A stretch of DNA of 7,240 bases from Spirochaetales bacterium (GCA_007123465.1 SKLB01000209.1:1-7240); one strand, 5' to 3'. Numbered from the stretch's first letter, positions 1 to 6,803 are shown. The notes: generated by a model not told the origin, from the sequence alone. Translations and numbers: made by a program.

Positions 1-1
1 G

Positions 2-124
2 GAACGCCTGCTCGACGGTACTATCGGCCGTGTGCGCGACGTACGCCTGGGACCGGACGGAAACCTGTGGCTACTGAGCGACGCCTCCAACGGTGGAGTC
101 TATCGGTTGGAGCCGGTGCAGTAG
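2..124 (+). CDS. PQQ-dependent sugar dehydrogenase, C-terminal end (partial)
   Basis: The last 40 codons of a + strand gene that begins outside the window, ending in TAG at 122-124. The peptide reads RVRDVRLGPDGNLWLLSDAS followed by NGGVYRLEP. This is the last blade of the soluble aldose/glucose dehydrogenase beta-propeller (YliI/Asd, GSDH family), where an 'IRDVRxGPDGxLYLLTD' strand precedes a short 'G.(L/I)xRL.P' end. Known family members are exported enzymes that oxidise aldoses with pyrroloquinoline quinone. The catalytic His and PQQ-binding loops lie upstream and cannot be seen, so activity is not shown here. The gene is convergent with the reductase gene that ends at 301. Another NHL/SMP-30-type propeller is the main alternative. 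Confidence 0.75.
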   Translation, partial: ERLLDGTIGRVRDVRLGPDGNLWLLSDASNGGVYRLEPVQ

Positions 125-168
125 CGCTGACGGCACAGAACAGCGCCGCCGTGTGGGGCTGGTTCAGT

Positions 169-190
169 GCGCGGTGCCGCCGATCCGCGC
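169..190. terminator. Possible stem-loop between convergent genes
   Basis: GCGCGG (169-174) and CCGCGC (185-190) form a perfect 6-bp stem around a 10-nt loop, 45 bases after the dehydrogenase stop and followed by CTTCT. A second small hairpin, GGGG-AATA-CCCC, lies at 197-208. The 176-bp gap 125-300 separates two convergent genes, so a bidirectional terminator is expected there. Neither hairpin has a real T-tract, so the call rests mainly on position. I see nothing else in this gap. Confidence 0.22.
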
Positions 191-300
191 CTTCTCGGGG
201 AATACCCCTGGGATCCCTACCGCGACTGAGCCGCCCGGCGCTTGAAGTAACGTTCTCCACGTATCTCTCGGAATCCCGTAGCATCTGCGGCGTAGTTTCT

Positions 301-1476
301 TCACAAACGGGTGGGTACGAGGGAGCGCAGGGCACGGCGCAGCAGCAGCCCCGGATAGCAGGCTGCGGACCAGAGCGCGAAGTCGCGGAAGGCGAGCTCG
401 CCCCGCACGACGTGGCAGTAGCGCCGCACGACCTGATCGGAGCGCACCAGCGTCCCCATGATGAGATTCGGCCAGGCGAAGGCCACATCGGTAAACAGAT
501 TCGAGACGCGAAGGTCGCGCCGATAGGCGGCCTCGAAGGCACGCCGGTACCCGTCGAGGAACGATGCGCTGCAGTTGCCCGCCTCCAGGGCGGCGGCGGT
601 CCGTTCGGCGGCCATGCGGCCGCTGGCGATCGCATAGCGGATGCCCTCTCCGCTGAACGAATCGACGTACCCGGCAGCATCGCCGGCCAACATGATCCGG
701 TCGGCGCACACGGGGGTTCGGAACCGTGTTATCGGAATGTGGCAGCCGCGCAGCCGGGAGCCTCGATCCATGCCCCACAGAGCCAGGAAGTCGCGAAACC
801 GCGAGATCGTGACAGCCGCGTTATCGAGCAGCCCGCCGATCCCGAACGAGAGGCACTCGTGCTTGGGGAAGATCCAGGCGTACCCGTGGCGCACGTAGCC
901 GTAGTGCAGCACGACCGTGTCACCAATGAGTCGATCGATCTCTTGTGGCGCACAGGGCACGTCCGCCACGAGGCAGAAGCGGCGCTCGTCGGGACGCCAC
1001 TTCGGACGGACGCCGGCGGCAACGCGGCTTGTGCAGCCGTCCGCCCCGATCACGATCCGCGCCGTCCACCGCCCGGCGGTCGTTTCGAGTTTGATGTGCC
1101 GGTCGCCGGGCTCGAGGCTGTGCAGCGCCTCCCCCTCGCGCAGCTCCGCGCCGGCCTCGACGGCTTTGAGTGCGAGGTAGTGGTCGAAACGGGCGCGGTC
1201 GACCATGCGAGCGTTCTCCCTGCCGGTCTCGATCCGGTTGGTGCAGGCCCCTTCGGTCACCAGAATGGCCGTGCAGCACCGCTCGATGAGATCCTCGGGC
1301 AGATCGAAGTCCAGTTCGTTGACGGCTGCGAGCGACAGCCCACCCCCGCACGGTTTGGGTCGCGGCAAGGTCTGTTTTTCGAACAGAATGGTGTGCAGGC
1401 CGCTGCGGGCCGCCGTCCTGGCGGCGGTCGATCCCGCCGGCCCCGCACCGATCACGGCGACATCGCAGCCGTTCAT
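301..1476 (-). CDS. Geranylgeranyl reductase family FAD-dependent oxidoreductase
   Basis: A 391-residue flavoprotein of the geranylgeranyl reductase superfamily, whose members saturate double bonds of isoprenoid chains (chlorophyll phytyl, archaeal lipid, menaquinone side chains). Seen in order: the dinucleotide-binding loop GAGPAGS (10-16) with the ribose-binding acid in LFEK (E33); the family active-site motif PKPCGGGLS (40-48), including the Cys; GADG (144-147), the second FAD motif; a YGYVRHGYAWIFPK segment (192-205) typical of the substrate domain; and GDAAGYVDSFSGEGI (265-279), which contacts the flavin. Length is normal. There is no signal peptide and no clear membrane span, so it is probably a cytosolic or membrane-peripheral enzyme. 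It starts at ATG 1476, inside the stop of the upstream LolA-like gene (ATGA), so it is translationally coupled and last in the operon. The exact substrate cannot be read from sequence. Menaquinone or another polyprenyl lipid is an inference. Confidence 0.88.
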   Translation of the reverse strand: MNGCDVAVIGAGPAGSTAARTAARSGLHTILFEKQTLPRPKPCGGGLSLAAVNELDFDLPEDLIERCCTAILVTEGACTNRIETGRENARMVDRARFDHYLALKAVEAGAELREGEALHSLEPGDRHIKLETTAGRWTARIVIGADGCTSRVAAGVRPKWRPDERRFCLVADVPCAPQEIDRLIGDTVVLHYGYVRHGYAWIFPKHECLSFGIGGLLDNAAVTISRFRDFLALWGMDRGSRLRGCHIPITRFRTPVCADRIMLAGDAAGYVDSFSGEGIRYAIASGRMAAERTAAALEAGNCSASFLDGYRRAFEAAYRRDLRVSNLFTDVAFAWPNLIMGTLVRSDQVVRRYCHVVRGELAFRDFALWSAACYPGLLLRRALRSLVPTRL

Positions 1477-2258
1477 GGCGCGAAGTGCTTCTCGTCGGCG
1501 GGAAGTCCGTGGATTGTCCGGATGCCGGTCGGCCTCAGAATGGAGCTGTCGGTTCGAATCGCGAAGAGCTCATCGGGGAGTCCGGCGTTGAGGATGTAGT
1601 CGGTCCAGCGCGCGAACTCCACCTGGAGCTCGCCTTCGAAGGTTTCGCTGTAGATCGGCAGAAAGGTCTCCGGATCAAAGGCCACCGTCTCGCGGGTGAC
1701 GCCGCGGTATCCGGCGGGGTCGTGCGGCAGAATGTGCAGCCAGTACCAGCCGCCCCTGAGCTCCAGGTGCACGTCGCCGATGGTGAAGCCGTTCCGCAGG
1801 CGTTCGAGAATGCCCTGCAGATCGCTCTGATCGAACGCCACCCCGCGAATTGTGGTCGCTATCGCGTCCTGTTTGTTCACCGTCAGCACGATTGCCGAGA
1901 GGATCCCTCCCTTGCGGCCTACAACGTTATCGCCCCCCAGGTAGAGTCCGACGCTGCCGTCATCGAAGGGCCGATTGCCCGTGAGGATATCCATCCGCAT
2001 CATGCGCGGCCGCTTGAAGTAGAAGTCGATGATACGCCGTTCGTACCGTCGCCCGGACCGACTCCATTGGTAGAGCCGAACCTGGTAGTCGCGTATCGAG
2101 CGGGCGACCACCTCGAACCGGTCGACCGCCTCCACAGCGGTCGCCGGCGGATCTGCGGCGCTCAGTGGCACCGCTATGGTGAGCAGGAGGACCAGCGCAC
2201 GCACGACGCCCATAGCAGTGGCGGGCCGCCCCGCGGCCCGTCGGGCGGTGACGTTCAC
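1473..2258 (-). CDS. Exported LolA/DUF1571-like protein
   Basis: A 261-residue protein with GTG start at 2258, overlapping the cyclase stop (GTGA). I prefer this start because GAGGAGG lies at 2263-2269, 4 bases upstream. The internal ATG at 2213 has no such site and would give 246 residues. Residues 17-34 are hydrophobic (ALVLLLTIAVPLSA) and end in LSA|AD, a standard signal peptidase I site. There is no lipobox Cys. The mature part has alternating beta strands of the lipoprotein-carrier (LolA) type: RYERRIIDFYFKRPRMMRMD (71-90), YLGGDNVVGRKGG (106-118), VHLELRGGWYWLHI (163-176), ETVAFDPETFLPIYSETF (190-207). 'FKRPRMMRMD' and 'DPETFLPI' resemble the strand pattern of LolA/LolB/DUF1571/DUF4292 folds, which cradle a lipid in a half-barrel. 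It is probably periplasmic. Neither substrate nor partner is known. Genetic coupling to a cyclase and an isoprenoid reductase suggests a hydrophobic ligand, but that is inference. Confidence 0.7.
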   Translation of the reverse strand: MNVTARRAAGRPATAMGVVRALVLLLTIAVPLSAADPPATAVEAVDRFEVVARSIRDYQVRLYQWSRSGRRYERRIIDFYFKRPRMMRMDILTGNRPFDDGSVGLYLGGDNVVGRKGGILSAIVLTVNKQDAIATTIRGVAFDQSDLQGILERLRNGFTIGDVHLELRGGWYWLHILPHDPAGYRGVTRETVAFDPETFLPIYSETFEGELQVEFARWTDYILNAGLPDELFAIRTDSSILRPTGIRTIHGLPADEKHFAP

Positions 2259-3496
2259 GCGCCCTCCTCGAGCACCTGGAATACCTCGATGGGCTCGCTC
2301 CTGCCCTTGAGCTGTATTCTGCCCAGGTCGGTCAGCTTGAAGCCGTTGCCGAGCAGGTCGCGCGTGGAGCGGCTGATGACAACCGTGTTGATTTCGGCGA
2401 TCGACTGGAGCCGCGACGCGATGTTGACCGTGTCGCCGATCGCCGTGTAGTCCATGCGCTTCGGGGAGCCTATATTGCCCAGGATGGCATCTCCGCTGTT
2501 GATGCCGATCCGGGCGTTGAAGACGTAGGGAGATGATTCTCGCCATTGCTGCTGCAACTGCGCAAGGCGCCTCTGCATGGCGAGAGCGCAGCGGACCGCG
2601 TCCGTCGGGTCGTGGTCGCAGCATTCGATGAACCCGAAGATCGCGATGACGGCATCTCCTACAAACTTGTCGACCATGCCGTTGTGTGTAAATACGATTT
2701 CCGTCATCGCCGTGAGATACTCATTGAGAAGGCGGATCAGTTCTTCAGGTTCTGCGTGGGACAGTAGCGAGGTGAAGCCCTGAATATCCGAGAAGAGCAC
2801 CGTGATGCTCTTGCGTGCGCCACCGATACAGAGGCGATCGGGGTGTTCGAGCAGATCCTCGACCACGTTGTAGCTCACGTAGCGGCTGAGTACCGAGCGC
2901 AACTCCTCGCGTTGCTGCAAAGCACGTAGATTCTCCTCCTGCTGATTCAGAATGCGCAGAAAGCGGCGCTTTTCTTCGCGGGCCAGATAGCCGCTCACAA
3001 GTCCCGTGGTAAGAAAGAAGCTGACCCGCAGCGCGATCGTCGGGAAAGGCAGCTCTATGCCCTGGACGTGCAGGCCCAGCAGATACAGTACGGAGAACAG
3101 CGCCGGGGAGACCACCGCGCCAATGAAGCCGAAGCGCGCCGCGTGTGATACGAGCAGCACGAAGTACCACAGATAGAGATCAAGTTCGCCGCCGAAATAG
3201 ATCAGGACCAGCGAGACGATGATGTCGCCGACGGCCGTAACGCGGCTGAGCCGGACCGCCCACGAGGGGCGCCTGGCAATGATCAACTGGACCGCGGCGT
3301 TGTAGACAATCGCGATCGGAAGGGCAACCAGAAACACCCACATCGGTATCAAAGGAGTGATAAACAGCTGTATGAACGAGCAGACAACAATCAGCACCCA
3401 GCGCAGTACCACGCCCGCGCGTTCGATGAACAGAGTCCTGTCGTGAGTGTCATAGAGCAGCTCTCCGCCTACCGCGATCGCCCGATGCTTGTCCAC
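2255..3496 (-). CDS. Membrane-bound class III adenylate cyclase
   Basis: Makes cAMP from ATP. Numbered from the GTG at 3496 it has 413 residues. About six hydrophobic segments lie between residues 31 and 170 (for example LRWVLIVVCSFIQLFITPLI and FVLLVSHAARFGFIGAVV). A charged helix (172-205) is likely the coiled-coil linker. A complete cyclase domain spans 228-413. Both metal aspartates are present (FSDIQGF D237; FVGD D281), as are the adenine-selecting pair K277 and D349 (RMDYTAIGD) and the transition-state N358 and R362 (VNIASR). The K/D pair predicts adenylate, not guanylate, cyclase. There is no HAMP or Cache domain, so the membrane block itself is the sensor or anchor. The start is uncertain: the frame stays open to 3859, but upstream residues look non-coding and no good SD precedes any candidate. 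GTG 3511 is an alternative. First gene of a three-gene operon; its stop overlaps the next start by 3 bases, and its last codons carry that gene's SD. Confidence 0.9.
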   Translation of the reverse strand: MDKHRAIAVGGELLYDTHDRTLFIERAGVVLRWVLIVVCSFIQLFITPLIPMWVFLVALPIAIVYNAAVQLIIARRPSWAVRLSRVTAVGDIIVSLVLIYFGGELDLYLWYFVLLVSHAARFGFIGAVVSPALFSVLYLLGLHVQGIELPFPTIALRVSFFLTTGLVSGYLAREEKRRFLRILNQQEENLRALQQREELRSVLSRYVSYNVVEDLLEHPDRLCIGGARKSITVLFSDIQGFTSLLSHAEPEELIRLLNEYLTAMTEIVFTHNGMVDKFVGDAVIAIFGFIECCDHDPTDAVRCALAMQRRLAQLQQQWRESSPYVFNARIGINSGDAILGNIGSPKRMDYTAIGDTVNIASRLQSIAEINTVVISRSTRDLLGNGFKLTDLGRIQLKGRSEPIEVFQVLEEGA

Positions 3497-3502
3497 GACT
3501 CG

Positions 3503-3588
3503 AGTATACACCTTACCGGCGGGCTTGCGGCCCAAATAGCAGACGGTACTTTCATTAATTGTAGATAGTCCAAATCTCGGAGCGTCAC
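3503..3588 (-). promoter_or_regulatory. Candidate promoter region of the cyclase operon
   Basis: Two -10-like boxes are readable on the - strand upstream of the cyclase. TATACT (3503-3508) lies only 6 bases before the GTG at 3496, which would give a leaderless or near-leaderless message, but there is no -35 match 16-18 bases above it. TACAAT (3558-3563) sits in a small AT-rich patch with a weak GTGACG (3583-3588) 19 bases upstream. Neither is a strong sigma-70 promoter. The call rests mainly on location at the head of the operon. Confidence 0.22.
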
Positions 3589-3628
3589 CGCAGAACTGAC
3601 TTGCTGCTTCCCGCCGGAGACCCAACCA

Positions 3629-3647
3629 GCCGTACTCGCTGTACGGC
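3629..3647. promoter_or_regulatory. Perfect 7-bp inverted repeat, operator-like
   Basis: GCCGTAC (3629-3635), a 5-base spacer TCGCT, and GTACGGC (3641-3647) form a 19-bp perfect dyad. It lies in the region between the divergently oriented cyclase and the MOSC remnant, about 130 bases upstream of the cyclase start. The size and symmetry suit a site for a dimeric helix-turn-helix regulator. It does not fit the CRP consensus TGTGA-N6-TCACA. It could also be an RNA hairpin or chance in GC-rich DNA. The rest of 3497-3782 holds only the weak promoter boxes and the SD at 3773; I recognise no gene there. Confidence 0.3.
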
Positions 3648-3772
3648 GGTGCTGATCGATAATCGCGGCAGTGTTGGTTTGGCCGGTTCCGATCTCCTCC
3701 ATACGTCGCCCGCGCGCGGCGCAATGGTTCGAAGAGCTCCTGAAAAGCCAGCGTGTAAGCGTAGCATAGCAT

Positions 3773-3777
3773 GGAGG
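3773..3777 (+). promoter_or_regulatory. Shine-Dalgarno for the 3783 start
   Basis: GGAGG five bases before ATG 3783. It chooses this start over the in-frame ATG at 3771, which would lie across the SD itself. A good ribosome site before a decayed coding region suggests the gene start was acquired or kept while the body was lost. Confidence 0.55.
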
Positions 3778-3782
3778 ATTGT

Positions 3783-4243
3783 ATGAGACACAGAGGCAAG
3801 ATTCTGACGGTTCTTCTCGCGTCCCTTTTCTGGGGGCTGTCGGGCGTGGTCGCCGTCATGCTGACGCCTTCCGGTCTCGACGGTGACCACCAGTCGTGGC
3901 ACGAACACGGCGGCGTTGAAAAAGCGCTGCTCCACTATGCCGCCGAACACTACCGGATCGGCTGTGATTCCGACACCTCGGTCGTGCTGGAGGTAAGTCA
4001 GCCGCGACAACCATGCTGGAAGCTTGCGCACAACAGCGGTCAACGCTCGATTCCCGCGCTGATGCAGCAACGGGCGGCCACCGGTTGGTACTACCGTGTC
4101 ATCACGCCGGGCCTGGTACGCGCCGGCGCAACCATCGAACTGATCAGCCGTCCCTGCCCGGGCGTGCGTGGCGGGACACCGCCGCGGCGAGGCTCGAGAC
4201 GGGTATCGTGGAAGATTGGACCCGGCGTCTGTATGGCCGATGA
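3783..4243 (+). pseudogene. MOSC-domain (YiiM-type) protein remnant, rearranged and frameshifted
   Basis: From ATG 3783 the first 26 residues are basic then hydrophobic (GKILTVLLASLFWGLSGVV). They look like a signal anchor or the first helix of an EamA-type transporter, not the start of a MOSC protein. Recognisable YiiM-type MOSC segments follow: GLDGDHQSWHEHGGVEKALL then HYAAEHY (to 3953), then RIG...VVLEVSQPRQPCWKLA with the conserved Cys (C78, 4014-4016), then GWYYRVITPGLVRAGATIEL and ISRPCPG (to about 4163). Between AAEHY and RIG the family normally has some 35-45 residues including a GEN-type motif; these are gone. The frame then runs on into nonsense antisense to the permease gene. Another frame gives AWRDTAAARLETGIVEDWTR and stops at 4241-4243, resembling the family's helical C-terminus. 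Intact members (about 210-230 residues) bind molybdenum cofactor or related sulfur carriers and act in detoxification of N-hydroxylated bases. This copy is almost certainly inactive. A functional short chimera is possible but unlikely. Confidence 0.75.
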
Positions 4244-4330
4244 GTGCGTAACCGAACGGCTCATGGCAGAAACGCTCATCTATGCAGCACCGCTTGATTT
4301 CGTCGGCTCTCTCGATGGCGGCGATGAGCC

Positions 4331-5299
4331 TCATCTCTGTGCGGCGCAACCTGGGGGCGTGGTTGCAGGAGGTGGCCCCGGGCTCAGCGCCGCCGGCGGA
4401 TGCGGGCTCTTGCGTGCCATCGCCGAGAGAATCCCACCCCCGATAATCAGGACTCCGCCGACAAGATGTGACGGACCGACCTGCTCACCCAGGAGCAGGT
4501 ATCCCAGTATGGCGCCGTAAAGGGGCAGCGTGTTGTAGAACACCATCGCACCGCCGGTCTTCAGTTTCTTCACGCCTGCGTTCCAGAGTGAGAAACCGGC
4601 TGCCACCGGGACGATACCAAGATACACAATGATGAGGAAGAGGCGTGGGGAGAGGACAAAGGGGATTGCCCGCTGCTCGAGAAGGGCCGCTGCAACCAGT
4701 ATGGGAAGCCCCATCCAGGTGGAGAGCGCCGTCGCGGAGAGGGGGGTGCGGTTTCGCGTCGCCCGCCGCCCGGCAACGGAGTAAAGACCCCATACTGCGG
4801 CCGCCAGGAGCACCACCAGGTCTCCCGGGTTGACTCCGGTCTTCATCAGCGTTACAGGGGAGCCGCCGGTTATCAGAAAGGTCACACCGGCCATCGCCAG
4901 AAGAGCTCCAGTCAACTGGAGCTTCGTGTAGGGTTCCTTTATGAGCCACGCCGCAAAAACTGCGGTCAAGAGGGGGCCCATGCCGTTGATCAGCGTGCTG
5001 TTTACCGCCGTGGTGTACCGTAACCCCAGGTACAGAAGCGGAGCAAAGAGGACAATTCCCGTGGCGGCCATACCCAGAAGCGGCTTCAGATCAGCGCCAA
5101 CACGGCGCTCCTCCGGCGGGGCCTTTCTCAGAAGTATCGCGAAAGCGACAGCCGCCACGATGTAGCGTGTTGCGGTCAGGGCAAGAGGACCGATCTCCGC
5201 GCGCAGGTGTCGGCCGAGGATGATGTTGGTTGCCCAGGTGAAGGTGGCGATATTGACAAAAAGTATTCCCGTGACTGTTTCGCGCCGGTCGGTGGTCAT
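4331..5299 (-). CDS. EamA-family (DMT) membrane permease
   Basis: A 322-residue drug/metabolite transporter with two tandem EamA repeats and about ten hydrophobic helices. Repeat one (about 11-145) carries ATFTWATNIILGRHL at its first helix and ends in LTGALLAMAGVTFLITGG. Repeat two (about 160-295) has LLAAAVWGLYSVAGRR at its first helix and VPVAAGFSLWNAGVKKLKTG and LPLYGAILGYLLLGEQ later, the most conserved part of the fold. The family exports amino acids, metabolites or drugs across the inner membrane; the substrate cannot be predicted. Start ATG 5299 has AGGA at 5307-5310, 7 bases upstream. The last 27 residues are a Pro/Ala-rich tail (PHPPAALSPGPPPATTPPGC) not expected in the family, perhaps read-through into formerly non-coding DNA. 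Its start codon overlaps the opposite GGDEF ORF start, and its SD lies inside that ORF. It is convergent with the MOSC remnant, 87 bases away. Confidence 0.9.
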   Translation of the reverse strand: MTTDRRETVTGILFVNIATFTWATNIILGRHLRAEIGPLALTATRYIVAAVAFAILLRKAPPEERRVGADLKPLLGMAATGIVLFAPLLYLGLRYTTAVNSTLINGMGPLLTAVFAAWLIKEPYTKLQLTGALLAMAGVTFLITGGSPVTLMKTGVNPGDLVVLLAAAVWGLYSVAGRRATRNRTPLSATALSTWMGLPILVAAALLEQRAIPFVLSPRLFLIIVYLGIVPVAAGFSLWNAGVKKLKTGGAMVFYNTLPLYGAILGYLLLGEQVGPSHLVGGVLIIGGGILSAMARKSPHPPAALSPGPPPATTPPGCAAQR

Positions 5300-6803
5300 G
5301 AGCGGATCCTACCGTGGGTTCAATCTGAGTTCAAGCGTCGTCTGGGGTCGGGCCGATCAGCGGCAGCGCCTGGCGCATTCAAATCCGGTCTTGACCATCT
5401 TCGACGACTCCGGGACGAAAATCGGCGTTTTTGCGATCGATCTCAGCTTTGCGCAGCTGGTAGAGTCTCTCGCGGCTATCCCTCTGCCAGCCGACGGGGT
5501 GGTCTATCTTGCCGACGAGCACGGTACTCCGTTTGTCGGAAGTGACCAGTCCTACCGTTCACTGGACGCCCTGCCAGAGGGCAACGGCTCGCTGCTGGTA
5601 TACCGGACAGAGGAGCTGCGGAACGGGTGGCACATGGCGGTGGTGGTACCTCGGAATTCACTCGTGCGCGCGTTTACCCGGCTGGCGGTACCGTTCCTGG
5701 CTCTTTCGGTTGTGGTATATCTCGTCCTCTTCGGTTCTCTGGCGCTGACCGTCGTACGCCTTGGCTCCCGGTCCCGTCAGCTGGCGGCGTATTTTTCCGA
5801 CGTGTTGGACGGCAACGACCAACTGCGTTCGCTCTTCAGAACCAGAGACGAGTTCAGCAATCTCAACCGCAGGTTCAACGATGTTCTTCACGCGTTCCGT
5901 GTCACCGAAGCGGAACGCCTCGCGCAGGAGAAAGTCTACCGAGACCTCATCGAACGCACGTCTATCGGATTCTTCACGATAAGCCGCTACGGAGAAACGA
6001 GCTACGTGAACACCTTTTGTGCGGACATGCTCGGTTATGGCCGTGAGGAGCTCCTCGCCCTCCCGTCGATTTCCACTCTCTTTGTCGATCCTGCCGATTG
6101 CCGGAAGTTCTTGTGGGCTCTGTTGCAGAACGGCGAGCTCCGGGATCACCGCATCAAACTCCTGCGAAAATCCGGTGACCCGATCTGGGTGGCGATCACG
6201 GCGGTAGCAAGCAGGGCCGACTCTGTGGCATCTCTTCTCCAGGTTGAGGGATTCATGGTCGATGCAACCCGACACGTTGTGGAACAGGTGCGGCTCAAAC
6301 GGGACGCCAGTACCGATCCGCTCACCGGTCTGGCCAATCGACGGGCTCTGGAGACCGCTTTTCGGGAGTGCGTGGACCGTTGTCCGACCTGCTCGCTTGT
6401 TTTCTTCGATATCGACAAGTTCAAACAGCTGAACGATCAGCACGGCCACGATACGGGTGACCGGATCCTGAGACATGTCGCGGGTATCGGGTCAGATGTC
6501 CTTCGCGCAGGAGATGTGTTTGCGCGCTACGGGGGCGACGAGTTTGCGGTCTTGCTTCCCGACACCAATGCCGACGCGGCGGGGAAACTGGCGCTTCGGC
6601 TGCAATCCACCATAGCTGCCGCGATGTTGCCGAACGGCGTACCGGATATGCCGTCGCTCAGCGTCGGCGTGGTTGAACGCACCGACAGCTCGTGGTCGCT
6701 TTCGGATATGATCATCTACGCGGACCAGGCGCTCTACCGCTCCAAAGCCGTCGGAGGCGATACTGTATCCGTGCACGAGCCGGCTACCACGGTGGAAACG
6801 TAA
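5298..6803 (+). CDS. PAS-GGDEF diguanylate cyclase with N-terminally truncated Cache sensor
   Basis: Makes c-di-GMP from two GTP. From ATG 5298 it has 501 residues. Domains: the membrane-proximal half of a dCache sensor (about 28-121, NPVLTIFDDSGTKIGVFAID then a GWHMAVVVPRNSL end); one transmembrane helix (129-150, AVPFLALSVVVYLVLFGSLA); a HAMP-like helical linker (151-205); PAS (213-325, DLIERTSIGFFTISRYGETS, then MLGYGREEL); GGDEF (331-495). The catalytic domain looks intact: DPLTGLANRR (340-349), metal D371 in FFDIDKFKQLND, canonical GGDEF (412-416), and the product-inhibition I-site R403-A-G-D406. dCache proteins normally begin with a cytoplasmic tail, a first membrane helix and about 150 more extracellular residues. 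None of these is present in any frame upstream, where the DNA is the permease gene in antisense. The open frame extends back to 5220 but adds only antisense residues. There is no clear SD (GGTGG at 5291-5295 is weak). Likely 5'-truncated by rearrangement; whether it is expressed is unknown. Confidence 0.85.
   Translation: MSGSYRGFNLSSSVVWGRADQRQRLAHSNPVLTIFDDSGTKIGVFAIDLSFAQLVESLAAIPLPADGVVYLADEHGTPFVGSDQSYRSLDALPEGNGSLLVYRTEELRNGWHMAVVVPRNSLVRAFTRLAVPFLALSVVVYLVLFGSLALTVVRLGSRSRQLAAYFSDVLDGNDQLRSLFRTRDEFSNLNRRFNDVLHAFRVTEAERLAQEKVYRDLIERTSIGFFTISRYGETSYVNTFCADMLGYGREELLALPSISTLFVDPADCRKFLWALLQNGELRDHRIKLLRKSGDPIWVAITAVASRADSVASLLQVEGFMVDATRHVVEQVRLKRDASTDPLTGLANRRALETAFRECVDRCPTCSLVFFDIDKFKQLNDQHGHDTGDRILRHVAGIGSDVLRAGDVFARYGGDEFAVLLPDTNADAAGKLALRLQSTIAAAMLPNGVPDMPSLSVGVVERTDSSWSLSDMIIYADQALYRSKAVGGDTVSVHEPATTVET

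Noticed and set aside
1551..1560. GGTTCGAATC, a tRNA T-loop-like sequence (a similar GGTTCGAA is at 3727-3734)
   Set aside because: No acceptor, D or anticodon stem can be built around either copy. The first lies inside the LolA-like coding sequence.
67..1599. 510-codon open frame on the + strand across the reductase gene
   Set aside because: It is antisense to a reductase with clear motifs and to the end of the LolA-like gene. Its translation shows no domain, and long antisense frames are common in GC-rich DNA.
3497..3859. N-terminal extension of the cyclase frame to an ATG at 3859
   Set aside because: The extra 121 residues have no domain character, overlap the opposite MOSC remnant and its SD, and lack a ribosome binding site.
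4323..4335. GATGAG-C-CTCATC palindrome at the permease stop
   Set aside because: The arms pair but the loop is too small and no T-tract follows, so it is not a convincing terminator.
3585..4349. 254-codon - strand frame running through the MOSC remnant
   Set aside because: It is antisense to recognisable MOSC segments, and its translation matches nothing I know.
5220..5297. Extension of the GGDEF frame upstream to 5220
   Set aside because: These codons are the antisense of the first helix of the EamA permease and add no Cache, signal or membrane-anchor sequence.
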